64,000 nt of DNA from Oscillospiraceae bacterium (GCA_015069195.1 SVJA01000001.1:140148-204147), one strand, 5' to 3'. Positions 50,769-59,825 are shown, numbered from the stretch's first letter. Program-made: numbers and translations. The notes: a model not told the origin generated them from the letters alone.

Positions 50769-51365
50769 TTATTTTTTTGCAATAAAAACAGGAGCTCCGT
50801 TTGTGTCTTTGTAAATCCTGTACTTCTGTCCGTCAAGCACGGTAAGACCTTCTTTTGAACACACAGCTTCCACTGCGATCTCATAAAAGTCTTCTCGCAT
50901 TTCTTCTGCTGTTCTTACGCTTTTTCCGATATAAAGTTCTTCGGAATTACTGTACAAAATAGGTTCACCCTTTCGAATGTCGAAAATCTCTATCTGTTCG
51001 GCGAAAAGAGTTCTGCCTATAAGGTAATCCGGATTTCTGTACTGACCGAGCTTGTACTGCGACACAGGAACAATAGTGTCCTCATATTTTTTCAGCCAAA
51101 AATCATCGCCGCCGCTCTGCACACAAAGAATATGCTCATCATAGAAAGCACCCTCTGCTATAAAGCAATGCGAATCATCCGGAATAAATCTTATAATCAT
51201 ACATCCGTCAGCTTTTTCCAAGTCGTTTGGATTAAGTTTAGCCGCGATAAAAGATGTCAGATTTCCGTTCACCGAAACAGTGCGGTTCTTATACTCACTG
51301 ACCTTAAGTCCGCATTCGCAAATATCCTCAACAGCCTCTTCCTGCACTGAAAAAAATACTTTCAT
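50769..51365 (-). CDS. conserved-looking protein of unknown function
   Basis: A 198-residue soluble protein with mixed alpha/beta pattern. I do not recognise a family. Features: two cysteines near the N-terminus (ICEC, about residues 15-18), a central GGDDFWLKKYEDTIVPVSQY block, and a C-terminal LDGQKYRIYKDTNGAPVFIAKK hairpin-like end. It lies between the kinase/MinD-like gene and the Asn-rich protein, 66 nt downstream of the kinase gene on the same strand, so a shared transcript is possible. Confidence 0.7.
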   Translation of the reverse strand: MKVFFSVQEEAVEDICECGLKVSEYKNRTVSVNGNLTSFIAAKLNPNDLEKADGCMIIRFIPDDSHCFIAEGAFYDEHILCVQSGGDDFWLKKYEDTIVPVSQYKLGQYRNPDYLIGRTLFAEQIEIFDIRKGEPILYSNSEELYIGKSVRTAEEMREDFYEIAVEAVCSKEGLTVLDGQKYRIYKDTNGAPVFIAKK

Positions 51366-51431
51366 CAGTATCTCCTATTATTACCAAAAATCATTTTATA
51401 TTATAATACAAAAAACACTCGATTACAAGAA

Positions 51432-53030
51432 TTACAATGCAGTTATACGTTCCGCCAAATCCGTATAAATCAAAAAGAGTTTCTCCGAATAACGTTCACA
51501 ATAAAAGTCTCCGTTTATATTCTTACACTTAAGTCTTTCTGCATCATACGGCACATACCCGCCGTACAGACCATCGACAGCAATTTCAAAATCATCAATA
51601 GGCATACTGATGCCCTCATCATATTCCCATGCAACAAACATTATCCGTGTCTGCGGAAATCCAAACCTGAGCGCAGTCTGCCGATACTGCTTGTAGGATT
51701 TATAAACCTCATCGATATTAGGTCTGACCGGAACTATAACACAGTCTGAAGCAATCATTATCTCCCCCGATATGCTTTCCGCATTATCTGACGAATCACA
51801 TACTACGGTTATATCAAAATACTTGTCCGACCATTTAAAGAAATCGTCAAGGCCTTCTCTATCCCTTATATCAAACTCCGTAAATATATCGCAATCACTC
51901 ACATACAAATTTTCTGCACGGCTGTTTGATAATATCCCGCGTAAAGTCCACTGCTTCTCATCAGTCAAATAAAGATGGCTGCAATCACAAAAAAACGGGG
52001 TCGGTTTCTCACTGACAAGAGAAATATCAGTACTTCCATGCATATCGATAAAATAATCAAATGCACCTACTCCGTGAAAAGTTTCATTTCCTACAAGCAA
52101 TGTTTTAAGTCGTTTTTTCTGTGCGAGTACATATGATAATTCACTTGCAAAACAACTGTTACCGCCGACATAAATAATTTTCTTTTTGTGCGTTGTGTCA
52201 GTACCGACATTTTTATTACCATATGCAGGAACAGACGTAATTTGCATATACTTCTCTGTCGTAACGGAATTAAACAATTCACACAGTGCATCAAGAAGAA
52301 AACCGGCATGCCCGTATCTATTTTCTGAATCAGAACATGTGCATTTCCGGATTATTTCTGCAGCATCCTTGTGAAAATCATCCTTTCCCGGATTGATAAA
52401 AGAGCCGTCAAAACCACACATACCTATCAAAAAACCGAACAATTTACCCAGTGAAAACACATCACTTTGAACACATATCTCACCACAGAATACTTCCGGC
52501 GCACAAAAACCTTCAACTTCCGGTGATACGGTATACCCGCCGAGCGTTAGAAGTCCCGTTATCTTTTTATCCTTCTGATTATCAAAAAACGTAAAAGTCT
52601 CAAGATCTATAAACCACACTTTTTTGCTTACAGTATCGTATAAAAAATTCGCGGGACGTATATCCGCATGTACGAAGCTTCCGTTTTCGTCATAAATATC
52701 TTTCATCACCATACAGATTTTTATCATAATATCAAGAGCTTGCGGCACCGTAAGTCTTTTTTTCTTCAGAATCAGTTCGTGCAGACTGACCGCATCTATC
52801 CATTCTCTGACGGCATAAATAAGTCCGCCTTCCGAAAAAATATCAGTGAAAGGCTTAACCGCCTCATTTTGTATTTTGTCCGAAGCCGATATTTCTCTTT
52901 TTGCCCTAATGTCGTCAGCACGCCAGCGTTTAATCAACACAATAGAACCGTCTTTCTTTCGCACACCTTTTGTAACCGAACTGCAGGAAAAATCTGCCTC
53001 GTAACAACCGTTTTTGTAGTCTTTTTTCAC
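51432..53030 (-). CDS. protein-kinase domain fused to a degenerate MinD/ParA-like domain
   Basis: A 532-residue two-part protein. The N-terminal half (about 1-255) is a Hanks-type Ser/Thr kinase: VLIKRW (K34), catalytic loop HADIRPANF (D123, N128; the usual K is R125), and DLE (D142) in place of DFG. The C-terminal half (about 283-532) has the fold pattern of MinD/ParA ATPases (IIYVGGNSCFASELSYVLA, ITVVCDSSDNAES, VIVPVRPNIDEV) but the Walker A lysine and Thr/Ser are missing, so it probably does not hydrolyse ATP. No membrane helix. An unusual combination; its target is unknown. Confidence 0.82.
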   Translation of the reverse strand: MKKDYKNGCYEADFSCSSVTKGVRKKDGSIVLIKRWRADDIRAKREISASDKIQNEAVKPFTDIFSEGGLIYAVREWIDAVSLHELILKKKRLTVPQALDIMIKICMVMKDIYDENGSFVHADIRPANFLYDTVSKKVWFIDLETFTFFDNQKDKKITGLLTLGGYTVSPEVEGFCAPEVFCGEICVQSDVFSLGKLFGFLIGMCGFDGSFINPGKDDFHKDAAEIIRKCTCSDSENRYGHAGFLLDALCELFNSVTTEKYMQITSVPAYGNKNVGTDTTHKKKIIYVGGNSCFASELSYVLAQKKRLKTLLVGNETFHGVGAFDYFIDMHGSTDISLVSEKPTPFFCDCSHLYLTDEKQWTLRGILSNSRAENLYVSDCDIFTEFDIRDREGLDDFFKWSDKYFDITVVCDSSDNAESISGEIMIASDCVIVPVRPNIDEVYKSYKQYRQTALRFGFPQTRIMFVAWEYDEGISMPIDDFEIAVDGLYGGYVPYDAERLKCKNINGDFYCERYSEKLFLIYTDLAERITAL

Positions 53031-53117
53031 TTTGCACCACCCCTTGAAAAGTGTTCCTATTTTACCAATTCAAAGGGAAATCTGATAGCAATTTTCCGTT
53101 ATTTCCCGAAATAGCGG

Positions 53118-53156
53118 AAAGCACGGCGGCACTTTTCATAGGCGCCGCCGTGCTTT
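53118..53156 (-). terminator. GC-rich terminator hairpin after the CwlD-like amidase
   Basis: Perfect 13-bp stem AAAGCACGGCGGC/GCCGCCGTGCTTT (53118-53130 with 53144-53156) and a 13-nt loop; it lies downstream of the minus-strand amidase gene and upstream of the kinase gene. Confidence 0.7.
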
Positions 53157-53209
53157 TTCATTATTTGATTTATTAAGTTTTCAAAAATTTATTTCCCGTT
53201 ACCAAATTG

Positions 53210-53989
53210 TCAACCGGCAGAAAAATAAGCATCAACGCCCAATTTGATAGCTTCAGATATTTTGACTTGATATTCGGTGTCACAAAGCAAAGCTTCTTCC
53301 TCTGCATTTGACAAGAAACCGCATTCTACTATCGTCGTAGTAGTTTTACAATTTTTTGTGATTATAATATCTTCTTTCTTGAGTAATGCCTCTCTGTCAT
53401 TTTCCGGATCAAGAACTGCACGCAACGATTCCTGCAAACTGATTGCAAGTTTTTTGCTGGACAATGAATCTTTTGTGTAGAATGTCTGCGCGCCTGAATA
53501 AGAACTGTCTGTAAAGCTGTTAAGGTGAATGCTTATTACAATATCCGCATTGCTTTCGTCCATAATTTTCTTTCTTGCCAGTAAATCCTGACGTCTTTTC
53601 GAAGTCATAGAAATATCGTCGCCCTTGTAATTTAATACATCCTCTGTACGAGTCATGATAACCTTATAGCCGGCTTCTTCAAGCAATCTCTGCGTATTTT
53701 GAGCTATAACCAATGTTATGTCCTTTTCTTTTGCCATACTGAAACTGCTGACCGCACCGGGGTCTTCCCCGCCGTGACCTGCATCTATTATTACCGTTTT
53801 AATTGAATTATCGGTTGTAGCCGTAGGCATAGGCATCGGAGTTCCGGCTACAGGAATCATTTCACCATCCGTTACCGCAGACTCTGCACGGTTACCGCCA
53901 AAGCCGAAATTCAAAGCTAAAATAGACGCTGTCAAAATCACAATCAACACACCTAACATTATGCTGCTGCGTTTCATCACCAATATCAT
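53210..53989 (-). CDS. CwlD-like N-acetylmuramoyl-L-alanine amidase
   Basis: A 259-residue cell-wall amidase. N-terminal membrane anchor or signal (about 5-30), a short linker rich in Pro/Met/Thr, and an Amidase_3 domain with zinc ligands DAGHGGEDPG, the KEKD glutamate, SIHLNS histidine and the catalytic VECGF glutamate. In spore-formers CwlD prepares cortex muramic lactam; here that role is only suggested by similarity. Several in-frame starts exist; I chose the ATG following GGGGGTG, but the later MKRSS start is also possible. Confidence 0.9.
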   Translation of the reverse strand: MILVMKRSSIMLGVLIVILTASILALNFGFGGNRAESAVTDGEMIPVAGTPMPMPTATTDNSIKTVIIDAGHGGEDPGAVSSFSMAKEKDITLVIAQNTQRLLEEAGYKVIMTRTEDVLNYKGDDISMTSKRRQDLLARKKIMDESNADIVISIHLNSFTDSSYSGAQTFYTKDSLSSKKLAISLQESLRAVLDPENDREALLKKEDIIITKNCKTTTTIVECGFLSNAEEEALLCDTEYQVKISEAIKLGVDAYFSAG

Positions 53990-54073
53990 AAAAAATTGCA
54001 CCCCCAATATACTGCGTAGTAAAGCATATTACCGAGGGTGCATAAATATTCTTTTTTATTTTATTTTTTAATA

Positions 54074-54979
54074 TCAATCAAAAGTCAGCAAGTCCTCAAT
54101 ACTTCCACCGAGTCTTGTGACAGCATTACATATAATGAAAAACTTATTCGCCTCTTCCGACTCATCATACGGAGTCTTGCCTGCCGCATAAAGTGCCTTT
54201 AACTCGTTTCTCGCTATCTTTCTAATAAGCGGTATCAATCTGCCGTCTCCGCAGTCAGATACGATCTGAACAGTCATCGACATATCATCACAATCTTTTT
54301 TCAGACAAGATTTCAAGCATTTAAAAACATCCTCATCGCCTTGGATATGTACAAGCTCCTGCAAAATAAAATGTTCTTTTACGCCTATTTTATCTATCGT
54401 CTCAAAAAGACTTATCATATCGGAAACAAATCCGCATTTTATCATAGAATTACATGCAACCTCTAAAATCGAAGGGTTATTTTCACTGCACTTACCGTAC
54501 ACACCGAAAAGAGCGTCCTTAGCCTTTTCTTTTGTAATGCGATGTAAATTGCTTACGGCTTCGATAAATATGCAAAGCTTTTTATTTTCCTCATCACTTA
54601 TTTTATCATCACCGTTTATGGACAAATCCATATCGTCAATCACCGAAATCAGATACTCTTCTGCAGCTTCGGGAGCGGAGAAAAACAAGTCACATACAGC
54701 ATCCGGAATATCAAAAGTCGCACCGACGGCAAAAGAATTAAACATTCCGATAATATCGTCAAAATCAATTTCCTCAGGAAGTGATTCGCCTATATAATCT
54801 TTCGGAGTTTTACCAAGTAACTCACACTCGGCATCGCCCCAACCGGACGCAATGATATCCAAAGACTTTCTCTCGTTTGCATTTTTTGAAAGATCCATCT
54901 CCTGAACCCAGAATTCAGTGATATATTTGTTGTAACTTGCTATTAGATTTTCAGTTATAATTCGCATATTTTCTGTCAT
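54074..54979 (-). CDS. all-helical protein of unknown function
   Basis: A 301-residue soluble, acidic, helix-rich protein with HEAT/ARM-like periodicity in its C-terminal half (repeated 35-residue helical hairpins such as LEVACNSMIKCGF and FILQELVHIQGDEDV). No enzymatic motif recognised. It sits between a membrane protein gene and the amidase gene on the same strand. A protein-interaction scaffold is plausible from the fold but is not demonstrated. Confidence 0.7.
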   Translation of the reverse strand: MTENMRIITENLIASYNKYITEFWVQEMDLSKNANERKSLDIIASGWGDAECELLGKTPKDYIGESLPEEIDFDDIIGMFNSFAVGATFDIPDAVCDLFFSAPEAAEEYLISVIDDMDLSINGDDKISDEENKKLCIFIEAVSNLHRITKEKAKDALFGVYGKCSENNPSILEVACNSMIKCGFVSDMISLFETIDKIGVKEHFILQELVHIQGDEDVFKCLKSCLKKDCDDMSMTVQIVSDCGDGRLIPLIRKIARNELKALYAAGKTPYDESEEANKFFIICNAVTRLGGSIEDLLTFD

Positions 54980-54984
54980 AACTT

Positions 54985-55587
54985 TTACACTTCATCCTTG
55001 TAAAGAATCTTGCTGATAATGTCGGTACCGTCTTTTTTCTTTATGATATTTATCCCGGATATACCTGTCCAATATCCTATTCCGGAAACAATCACACTGA
55101 AAGGAATCACTATCAATGCAGTAAGATAGCTGATATTCGGAATAAGCCTTTCACTGTTTTCGATTATTTCAAAAAACCAGAAAAACGGCATATATATTAT
55201 CAATTTCATATATGAATTTATGTTTGCGATATCAAGATACGGATGTTGTACATAAAAAATACTGTCTGCGGCAAGTATCAGTCCAAAGCCAACTAATGTT
55301 ATAACAACGGAAGCTATCGCACCGCACACGAAGCCTTTTCCCTTATAAACCGCCCATCTGTACGGTTTTCTGTCCTGTTCACCTATCTCATGCATAGAAA
55401 TATACAAAACTATCGAAAAAATCAATGTAGCAAATACAGAATACACCGCAAGAGATTTATTTATCGGGCATACTGCCAGCAAAAGTAACAACACGGGATA
55501 CGCCGCCCAGCTGAGTATGATACCCAAAACATAACAATATATAACTTTAAAAGAACACTTTGCATGGTTCTTAAGATTGTCCATCAT
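54985..55587 (-). CDS. multi-pass membrane protein of unknown function
   Basis: A 200-residue protein with about five hydrophobic helices (roughly 12-40, 48-66, 84-108, 120-138, 150-178) and a charged C-terminal tail (IIKKKDGTDIISKILYKDEV). I recognise no family. The ATG chosen begins MMDNLK; a TTG 12 nt upstream is possible. It ends 5 nt before the all-helical protein gene, so the two are probably co-expressed, and it is divergent from pssA. Confidence 0.7.
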   Translation of the reverse strand: MMDNLKNHAKCSFKVIYCYVLGIILSWAAYPVLLLLLAVCPINKSLAVYSVFATLIFSIVLYISMHEIGEQDRKPYRWAVYKGKGFVCGAIASVVITLVGFGLILAADSIFYVQHPYLDIANINSYMKLIIYMPFFWFFEIIENSERLIPNISYLTALIVIPFSVIVSGIGYWTGISGINIIKKKDGTDIISKILYKDEV

Positions 55588-55701
55588 AAAGAATTTCAAC
55601 CTTTCAATATTATTAACTTTAACTAATTAAGTATATCACTCTTTCAAACCACGGGCAACATATTAAAAGATAACAAAATTTTAACAAAGATACAAAAATC
55701 A

Positions 55702-55729
55702 TTGTCATTTTCCGAAAATTGAATATAAT
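55702..55729 (+). promoter_or_regulatory. promoter of pssA
   Basis: TTGTCA (55702-55707), a 16-bp spacer and TATAAT (55724-55729), followed by the AAAGGG ribosome site about 20 nt downstream. Confidence 0.7.
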
Positions 55730-55763
55730 AGAATTATCAATATTTATGAAAGGGTTATTGCAA

Positions 55764-56471
55764 GTGGAAACTCTCGAAGTCAGCGAAATTGATACAGCGA
55801 ACGAATCTTGTGAGAAAAGACACAAGTCACAACTTTTTCTCGGATTTTACAACTACACAGTTATTTTGACATATATGGCCATTCCGGCTACAGTGCTCGG
55901 TATGGCAGCTGCATTCTGCGGAAAATTCTATATTTCTTTAGTATGCATAATGTTTGCAGGTCTATGTGATGCATTTGACGGCAAAGTTGCAAGAACCAGA
56001 AAGAAAAGCACCGAAGCAGAGCGAAAGTTCGGTATTCAGATAGATTCACTCGTTGATCTTGTTTGCTACGGGGTCACCCCGGCGATTATCGGTTTTAATC
56101 TCCTTACTCCCAGAAATAACATCACTATATATTCTCTCGTTTTTGCATTTTATATACTCGCGGCAATAATCCGACTTGCATATTACAATGTCACAGAAGA
56201 AGAACGCCAGGAAAAAGAAACAGGTCACAGAAAGTATTTCTGCGGTTTACCGGTAACAAGCGCCGCACTTCTGATACCTGCGGTATTCATTTTTTACAAG
56301 GTTATGCGACACAACTACTTTGCAACCGCATACGCAGTATGGCTCGCAATGATAGCGCTCCTGTTTATATCTAACTTCAAACTTAAAAAACCCGGTATCA
56401 GAGGACTGATTATTATGATTATTCTCGGCGGCGGTGTGCTTGCCGCACTCCTTATCACAGCTACAATGTAA
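55764..56471 (+). CDS. pssA: CDP-diacylglycerol-serine O-phosphatidyltransferase
   Basis: A 235-residue integral membrane enzyme of the CDP-alcohol phosphatidyltransferase family that makes phosphatidylserine from CDP-diacylglycerol and serine. The CAPT motif is DAFDGKVAR, then G, D and D ending in GIQIDSLVD; the insert between AR and G is 12 rather than the canonical 8 residues. About seven hydrophobic helices. The GTG start follows AAAGGG at good spacing; an upstream ATG frame overlaps this site. Single-gene unit flanked by promoter and terminator. Confidence 0.92.
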   Translation: METLEVSEIDTANESCEKRHKSQLFLGFYNYTVILTYMAIPATVLGMAAAFCGKFYISLVCIMFAGLCDAFDGKVARTRKKSTEAERKFGIQIDSLVDLVCYGVTPAIIGFNLLTPRNNITIYSLVFAFYILAAIIRLAYYNVTEEERQEKETGHRKYFCGLPVTSAALLIPAVFIFYKVMRHNYFATAYAVWLAMIALLFISNFKLKKPGIRGLIIMIILGGGVLAALLITATM

Positions 56472-56474
56472 ACT

Positions 56475-56510
56475 TAACGCGGCACAAGGTCTGTTCCTTT
56501 CGCCGCGTTA
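56475..56510 (+). terminator. terminator of pssA
   Basis: Perfect 9-bp stem TAACGCGGC/GCCGCGTTA (56475-56483 with 56502-56510) followed by TATTTTACTC. Confidence 0.8.
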
Positions 56511-56543
56511 TATTTTACTCGTTCTTTTATTTTTCGAATAGCA

Positions 56544-56613
56544 AAAACGATAAGTTAAAATATTATTTTTACGGACGTAGGACGTAAACCATAATATTTC
56601 AACTTATCGTTTT
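56544..56613 (-). terminator. long AT-rich terminator of the LCP gene
   Basis: Outer arms AAAACGATAAGTT and AACTTATCGTTTT plus inner arms AAATATTAT/ATAATATTT form a long nearly perfect hairpin that starts 3 nt after the LCP stop codon on the minus strand. Confidence 0.75.
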
Positions 56614-56615
56614 GG

Positions 56616-57830
56616 TTACCCCATTAAATTCACATAACTTGCTCCGTCACCCAACGGATTTATCGATTTGCCGTTTACAACATACATTTTCATTGAATAC
56701 TGATTTTTAGCAAACTTCATGGCTATATCGCTGTATTTTGTTATATCTGATACAGTATTGAAACTATGCCATACATTTTTTGTAAGCGATTTCATTATAT
56801 CCGGTATGCGTGGTATGTTTTCTACCGTTATAATCTGCGCAGCAAAATCTCTCATAAAACTAAGCTGATTAGCCTTTCGGTATGGGTCACCGGACGAACT
56901 TACTCTTCCTGATTCACTGAAACGGTATCTGGCAGAGACATAGCCAAGGCATTGCTTTGCGTTCATATAATTCGGGCCTTTCTTCCAAACAAGTTTACCA
57001 TTGCCGTTATAAATATCCTCGGTTACATTTACGGTTATCCCGCCTACAACATCAATAATGTCGAGGAATCCGTCTTCGTTCATATAAATATATTCATCTA
57101 TATCACAATTTGAATTCGGTAATATCTGCTGAAGCACGCTACACATAAAATTTATTCCGGAATTTGAAAACTTTCCGCCCTTGTACTTTACTACATAGCT
57201 GCCTACAAACGCTGATGCATTTATTTTATAAATACCGACACTTCTGCCGTAACCTTTGGCATTAAGCGCATCTACAACACTTCTGGAATACGGAACATAT
57301 GCGTCACGGGCAATGGATGCCACCTGTACCGTATTAAGTCTGTCGCAGATACTTATAATCATTATGGTATCCATAAGGCCGGAACTATTATCCTGACCGA
57401 GAACCAGTACATTGTACGCATCCGGTTCAAAATAAAGATTTTTTCCGGATATCTTTGAAACACCTTTTACAATCGGGTCCGGCACTGTAGGAATGCTACT
57501 ACCGCCGGAAGAACCGGAACCACCTTGTGATGAACTGCCCTGACTTTGGTTTTTATCGGTAGTTTCGCCCTGATTACCTTTATCATCAGAATTATCTCCG
57601 CTTTCCGACAAATCTACATTTATATAAAGAGATGACATATCAACAATGGATTCTCCCTCTGACAAAACAGACTCACCATCATTTACATCAGGCATATTAT
57701 TCACAAAAAATCCAAGCATAGGATATACGGCAACAAAATACACGACACACATGGCTATGGATATCAATGACAGTATAAATGTCACCACGGCCGACTTTTT
57801 AAGTTTTATTTTATCTTTTTTATCTTTCAC
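56616..57830 (-). CDS. LytR-CpsA-Psr (LCP) family wall-polymer ligase
   Basis: A 404-residue protein. One N-terminal membrane helix (about 14-38), a long Ser/Gly/Gln-rich extracellular spacer (about 60-115), then the LCP domain (about 130-400) with its LVLGQDNSSGLMDTIMI and SIARDAYVPY segments that hold the polyprenyl-phosphate glycan and its catalytic Arg/Asp residues. LCP enzymes transfer wall teichoic acid or capsular polymers onto peptidoglycan. This links with the phosphodiester glycosidases elsewhere in the window as a possible makers-and-breakers pair on the same polymer (inference). Confidence 0.92.
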   Translation of the reverse strand: MKDKKDKIKLKKSAVVTFILSLISIAMCVVYFVAVYPMLGFFVNNMPDVNDGESVLSEGESIVDMSSLYINVDLSESGDNSDDKGNQGETTDKNQSQGSSSQGGSGSSGGSSIPTVPDPIVKGVSKISGKNLYFEPDAYNVLVLGQDNSSGLMDTIMIISICDRLNTVQVASIARDAYVPYSRSVVDALNAKGYGRSVGIYKINASAFVGSYVVKYKGGKFSNSGINFMCSVLQQILPNSNCDIDEYIYMNEDGFLDIIDVVGGITVNVTEDIYNGNGKLVWKKGPNYMNAKQCLGYVSARYRFSESGRVSSSGDPYRKANQLSFMRDFAAQIITVENIPRIPDIMKSLTKNVWHSFNTVSDITKYSDIAMKFAKNQYSMKMYVVNGKSINPLGDGASYVNLMG

Positions 57831-57859
57831 CGTCTCATCCCTCCTATGAACAGTATAAA

Positions 57860-57888
57860 AAAATCCGAACCCAAAAGGATTCGGATTT
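57860..57888 (-). terminator. terminator of the tRNA pair
   Basis: Stem AAAATCCGAA/TTCGGATTTT with a 10-nt loop, followed on the minus strand by a run of T. Confidence 0.8.
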
Positions 57889-57894
57889 TAAAAA

Positions 57895-57966
57895 TGACCC
57901 CTACGAGAATCGAACTCGTGTCGCCGCCGTGAAAGGGCGATGTCTTAACCGCTTGACCAAGGGGCC
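57895..57966 (-). tRNA. tRNA-Glu (anticodon TTC)
   Basis: Acceptor stem GGCCCCT/AGGGGTC with one G-T pair, D arm GGTCAAGCGGTT, anticodon loop CTTTCAC containing TTC, T loop GAGTTCGATTCTC. Discriminator A included; CCA is not encoded. Confidence 0.95.
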
Positions 57967-57970
57967 ACAA

Positions 57971-58044
57971 TGGCTGTAGTCGGACTTGAACCAACGACCT
58001 GCCGGGTATGAACCGGATGCTCTAGCCAACTGAGCTATACAGCC
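57971..58044 (-). tRNA. tRNA-Met (anticodon CAT, elongator type)
   Basis: Acceptor stem GGCTGTA/TACAGCC, D arm AGCTCAGTTGGCTAGAGC, anticodon loop TTCATAC containing CAT, T arm with GGTTCAAGTCC. The CCGG anticodon stem is not the triple-GC form of initiator tRNA, so elongator Met is favoured over initiator. Confidence 0.92.
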
Positions 58045-58182
58045 ATATACTTACCAGCCGTAAGCACCGCACCATTATACCATAGACGGAACGCTTGTCA
58101 AGTACTAAAATACCTAAAAATTTAAATTTTTTTCAAAATCCGTATCCTATGTATCAGACCGCAGAAACAACTACGGCAAATA

Positions 58183-58713
58183 CTATTTTAACACATTTGC
58201 TTTGAGGAATGTATTGAAATCTTCCGGCAATTCCTCCAAAATTTTGTTATTTTCATAAACAAAATCATAAGTCATTTTTTCAACATCGTCGTCTGCACTG
58301 TTACCGAGAAGCTCTTTGCCGTATCCGTCATTCGTGGTTCTTCTGACCAACAAAGAAACACAATCAACTCCGGGAACTTTTGCACAAGACGCCATAAATT
58401 TCTTTATTTCGTCACACTCTCTTATGTGTACAAACATTATGTCCTCGTCGCTTTTCGAAAATTCTTCAGCCTGACCGACAACATAATTATTACATAAGTC
58501 ATTATATTCAACAAACAGCTGCTTTAAGTCAGCAAGCATTTTGCGCGACTTCGGATCCTTATTGCCGTCCCAGCCTGCCTGCATCGCAAGCTCTTTTATA
58601 GGAGTAATGCTCGAAATGTTTCTTACTTTGTAACGCTCTGCCGTAAAATCGCAAAGTGTATCTTTTCCGCAACCGCCGCGACCGTTTATAACTATAACTT
58701 TTTTGATTTTCAT
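58183..58713 (-). CDS. P-loop nucleotide kinase, deoxynucleoside monophosphate kinase-like
   Basis: A 176-residue P-loop kinase beginning KKVIVINGRGGCGKDTLCD, with a lid-like RRTTNDGYGK region and an LVRR motif. The GRGGCGKDT P-loop resembles dNMP kinases known from phages and some bacteria. Neighbouring DHFR and ThyA genes make a role in dTMP or other dNMP phosphorylation likely (inference). A start 33 nt upstream overlaps the preceding stop as TAATG; I used the later ATG because the P-loop strand begins directly after it. Confidence 0.75.
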   Translation of the reverse strand: MKIKKVIVINGRGGCGKDTLCDFTAERYKVRNISSITPIKELAMQAGWDGNKDPKSRKMLADLKQLFVEYNDLCNNYVVGQAEEFSKSDEDIMFVHIRECDEIKKFMASCAKVPGVDCVSLLVRRTTNDGYGKELLGNSADDDVEKMTYDFVYENNKILEELPEDFNTFLKANVLK

Positions 58714-58745
58714 ATTTTCACAACTTTCCGTATTTGCTTCGTACA

Positions 58746-59825
58746 TTACTTTGAAGTGTCTACTATTGTAACATTTTTAACTAAATACGTATCAACTTTT
58801 TCGAGAAGCAATGTTTCTCTGACATACTCTTTTGTATGGTACTCAATAAACTGCTTCGCAGACTCAAACTTATACTGTGCGTAATTATCTTCAGCATATT
58901 TTTCGATTTCCTCATCGGTTACGGTTATTTTCTCAATTTCGGCAATGCGATAACGCACCAGACGAGTACCCATATCGTATTCGGCATATGCCTTTAACTG
59001 TTTCTTATACTCTTCTTGTGTAAGGCCGAGATAAGCAGCAACATCGGTTATTCCCTGGTTCTTGTAGTCATTCTCTACACCTTCCATAGAAACTTCTAAC
59101 GAACCCTCAGGATATTTTATAATCTCAGAATTATCATAAACTTTTCCCACTACCAATCGGGTCAAATTTTTCTCCCATTGTTCCTCACGTGTACCCTTAA
59201 GTCCGTCCTTTATAAACTTATAGAGTGCATCCTTAGTCTGGTATTCGCCTTCAGTAGCGATTTTGGCAGTCGCATCTGAAAGTTCGGGAAAAATATAATT
59301 TACCTTTGACTTAAAAACAGCAGGTTTGCCCGCAAGATCAGTCTGTCCGTAATTTTCAGGGAATGTAACGTTTATATCAAATTCAACACCCGGTTTCTGA
59401 CCTATACAAGCATCTTCAAATCCGGGTATCATTGTGCCGGAACCTATTATAAGAGCAACATGTTTTGACTCGCCGCCGGCAAATTTTTTACCGTCTATAT
59501 AACCGCAATATGCAAGACTTACGGCATCACCTTTTTTAACAGTACCGGTCTTTACACCGTCAAACTCCTGCTCATCCATCATTTTTACATACTCTGCAAA
59601 AATCTCTTCTTCCGTAACCGATATATCCTTTGTTATCGTAATCTTTTTGTATTCGCCGATCTTTACATAATCTTTATAGTTTAAATTATACTCCGTAAAA
59701 GATTTGAATGTACTCTCAGGAGTAGCCGTCGCAGAAGGATTTTTGTCACAACCTGCAAATAACGCACATATAACACATACCGCAACAAATAACAAAGTCA
59801 ATTTAAGAAAAACATTCTTTTTCAT
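58746..59825 (-). CDS. trigger-factor-like lipoprotein with FKBP-type peptidyl-prolyl isomerase domain
   Basis: A 359-residue secreted protein. The signal peptide ends in lipobox LFAGC (Cys26) and so is lipid-anchored outside the membrane. After a linker comes an FKBP-type PPIase domain (about 95-175, AYCGYIDGKKF and IPGFEDACIG), then a helical C-terminal half (about 190-350) resembling the chaperone arms of trigger factor or SurA-type foldases. It would assist folding of exported proteins such as the anchored surface enzymes here. It shares one base with the DHFR gene. Confidence 0.88.
   Translation of the reverse strand: MKKNVFLKLTLLFVAVCVICALFAGCDKNPSATATPESTFKSFTEYNLNYKDYVKIGEYKKITITKDISVTEEEIFAEYVKMMDEQEFDGVKTGTVKKGDAVSLAYCGYIDGKKFAGGESKHVALIIGSGTMIPGFEDACIGQKPGVEFDINVTFPENYGQTDLAGKPAVFKSKVNYIFPELSDATAKIATEGEYQTKDALYKFIKDGLKGTREEQWEKNLTRLVVGKVYDNSEIIKYPEGSLEVSMEGVENDYKNQGITDVAAYLGLTQEEYKKQLKAYAEYDMGTRLVRYRIAEIEKITVTDEEIEKYAEDNYAQYKFESAKQFIEYHTKEYVRETLLLEKVDTYLVKNVTIVDTSK

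Noticed and set aside
57971-58044. tRNA-Ile2 (lysidine-modified CAT) or initiator tRNA-Met
   Set aside because: The loop TTCATAC and the stem fit elongator Met; the initiator-type GGG/CCC anticodon stem is missing.
58183-58713. Phage remnant because of the phage-like dNMP kinase
   Set aside because: Neighbours are bacterial thymidylate and folate genes with overlapping ends; no phage structural, integrase or att features were seen.
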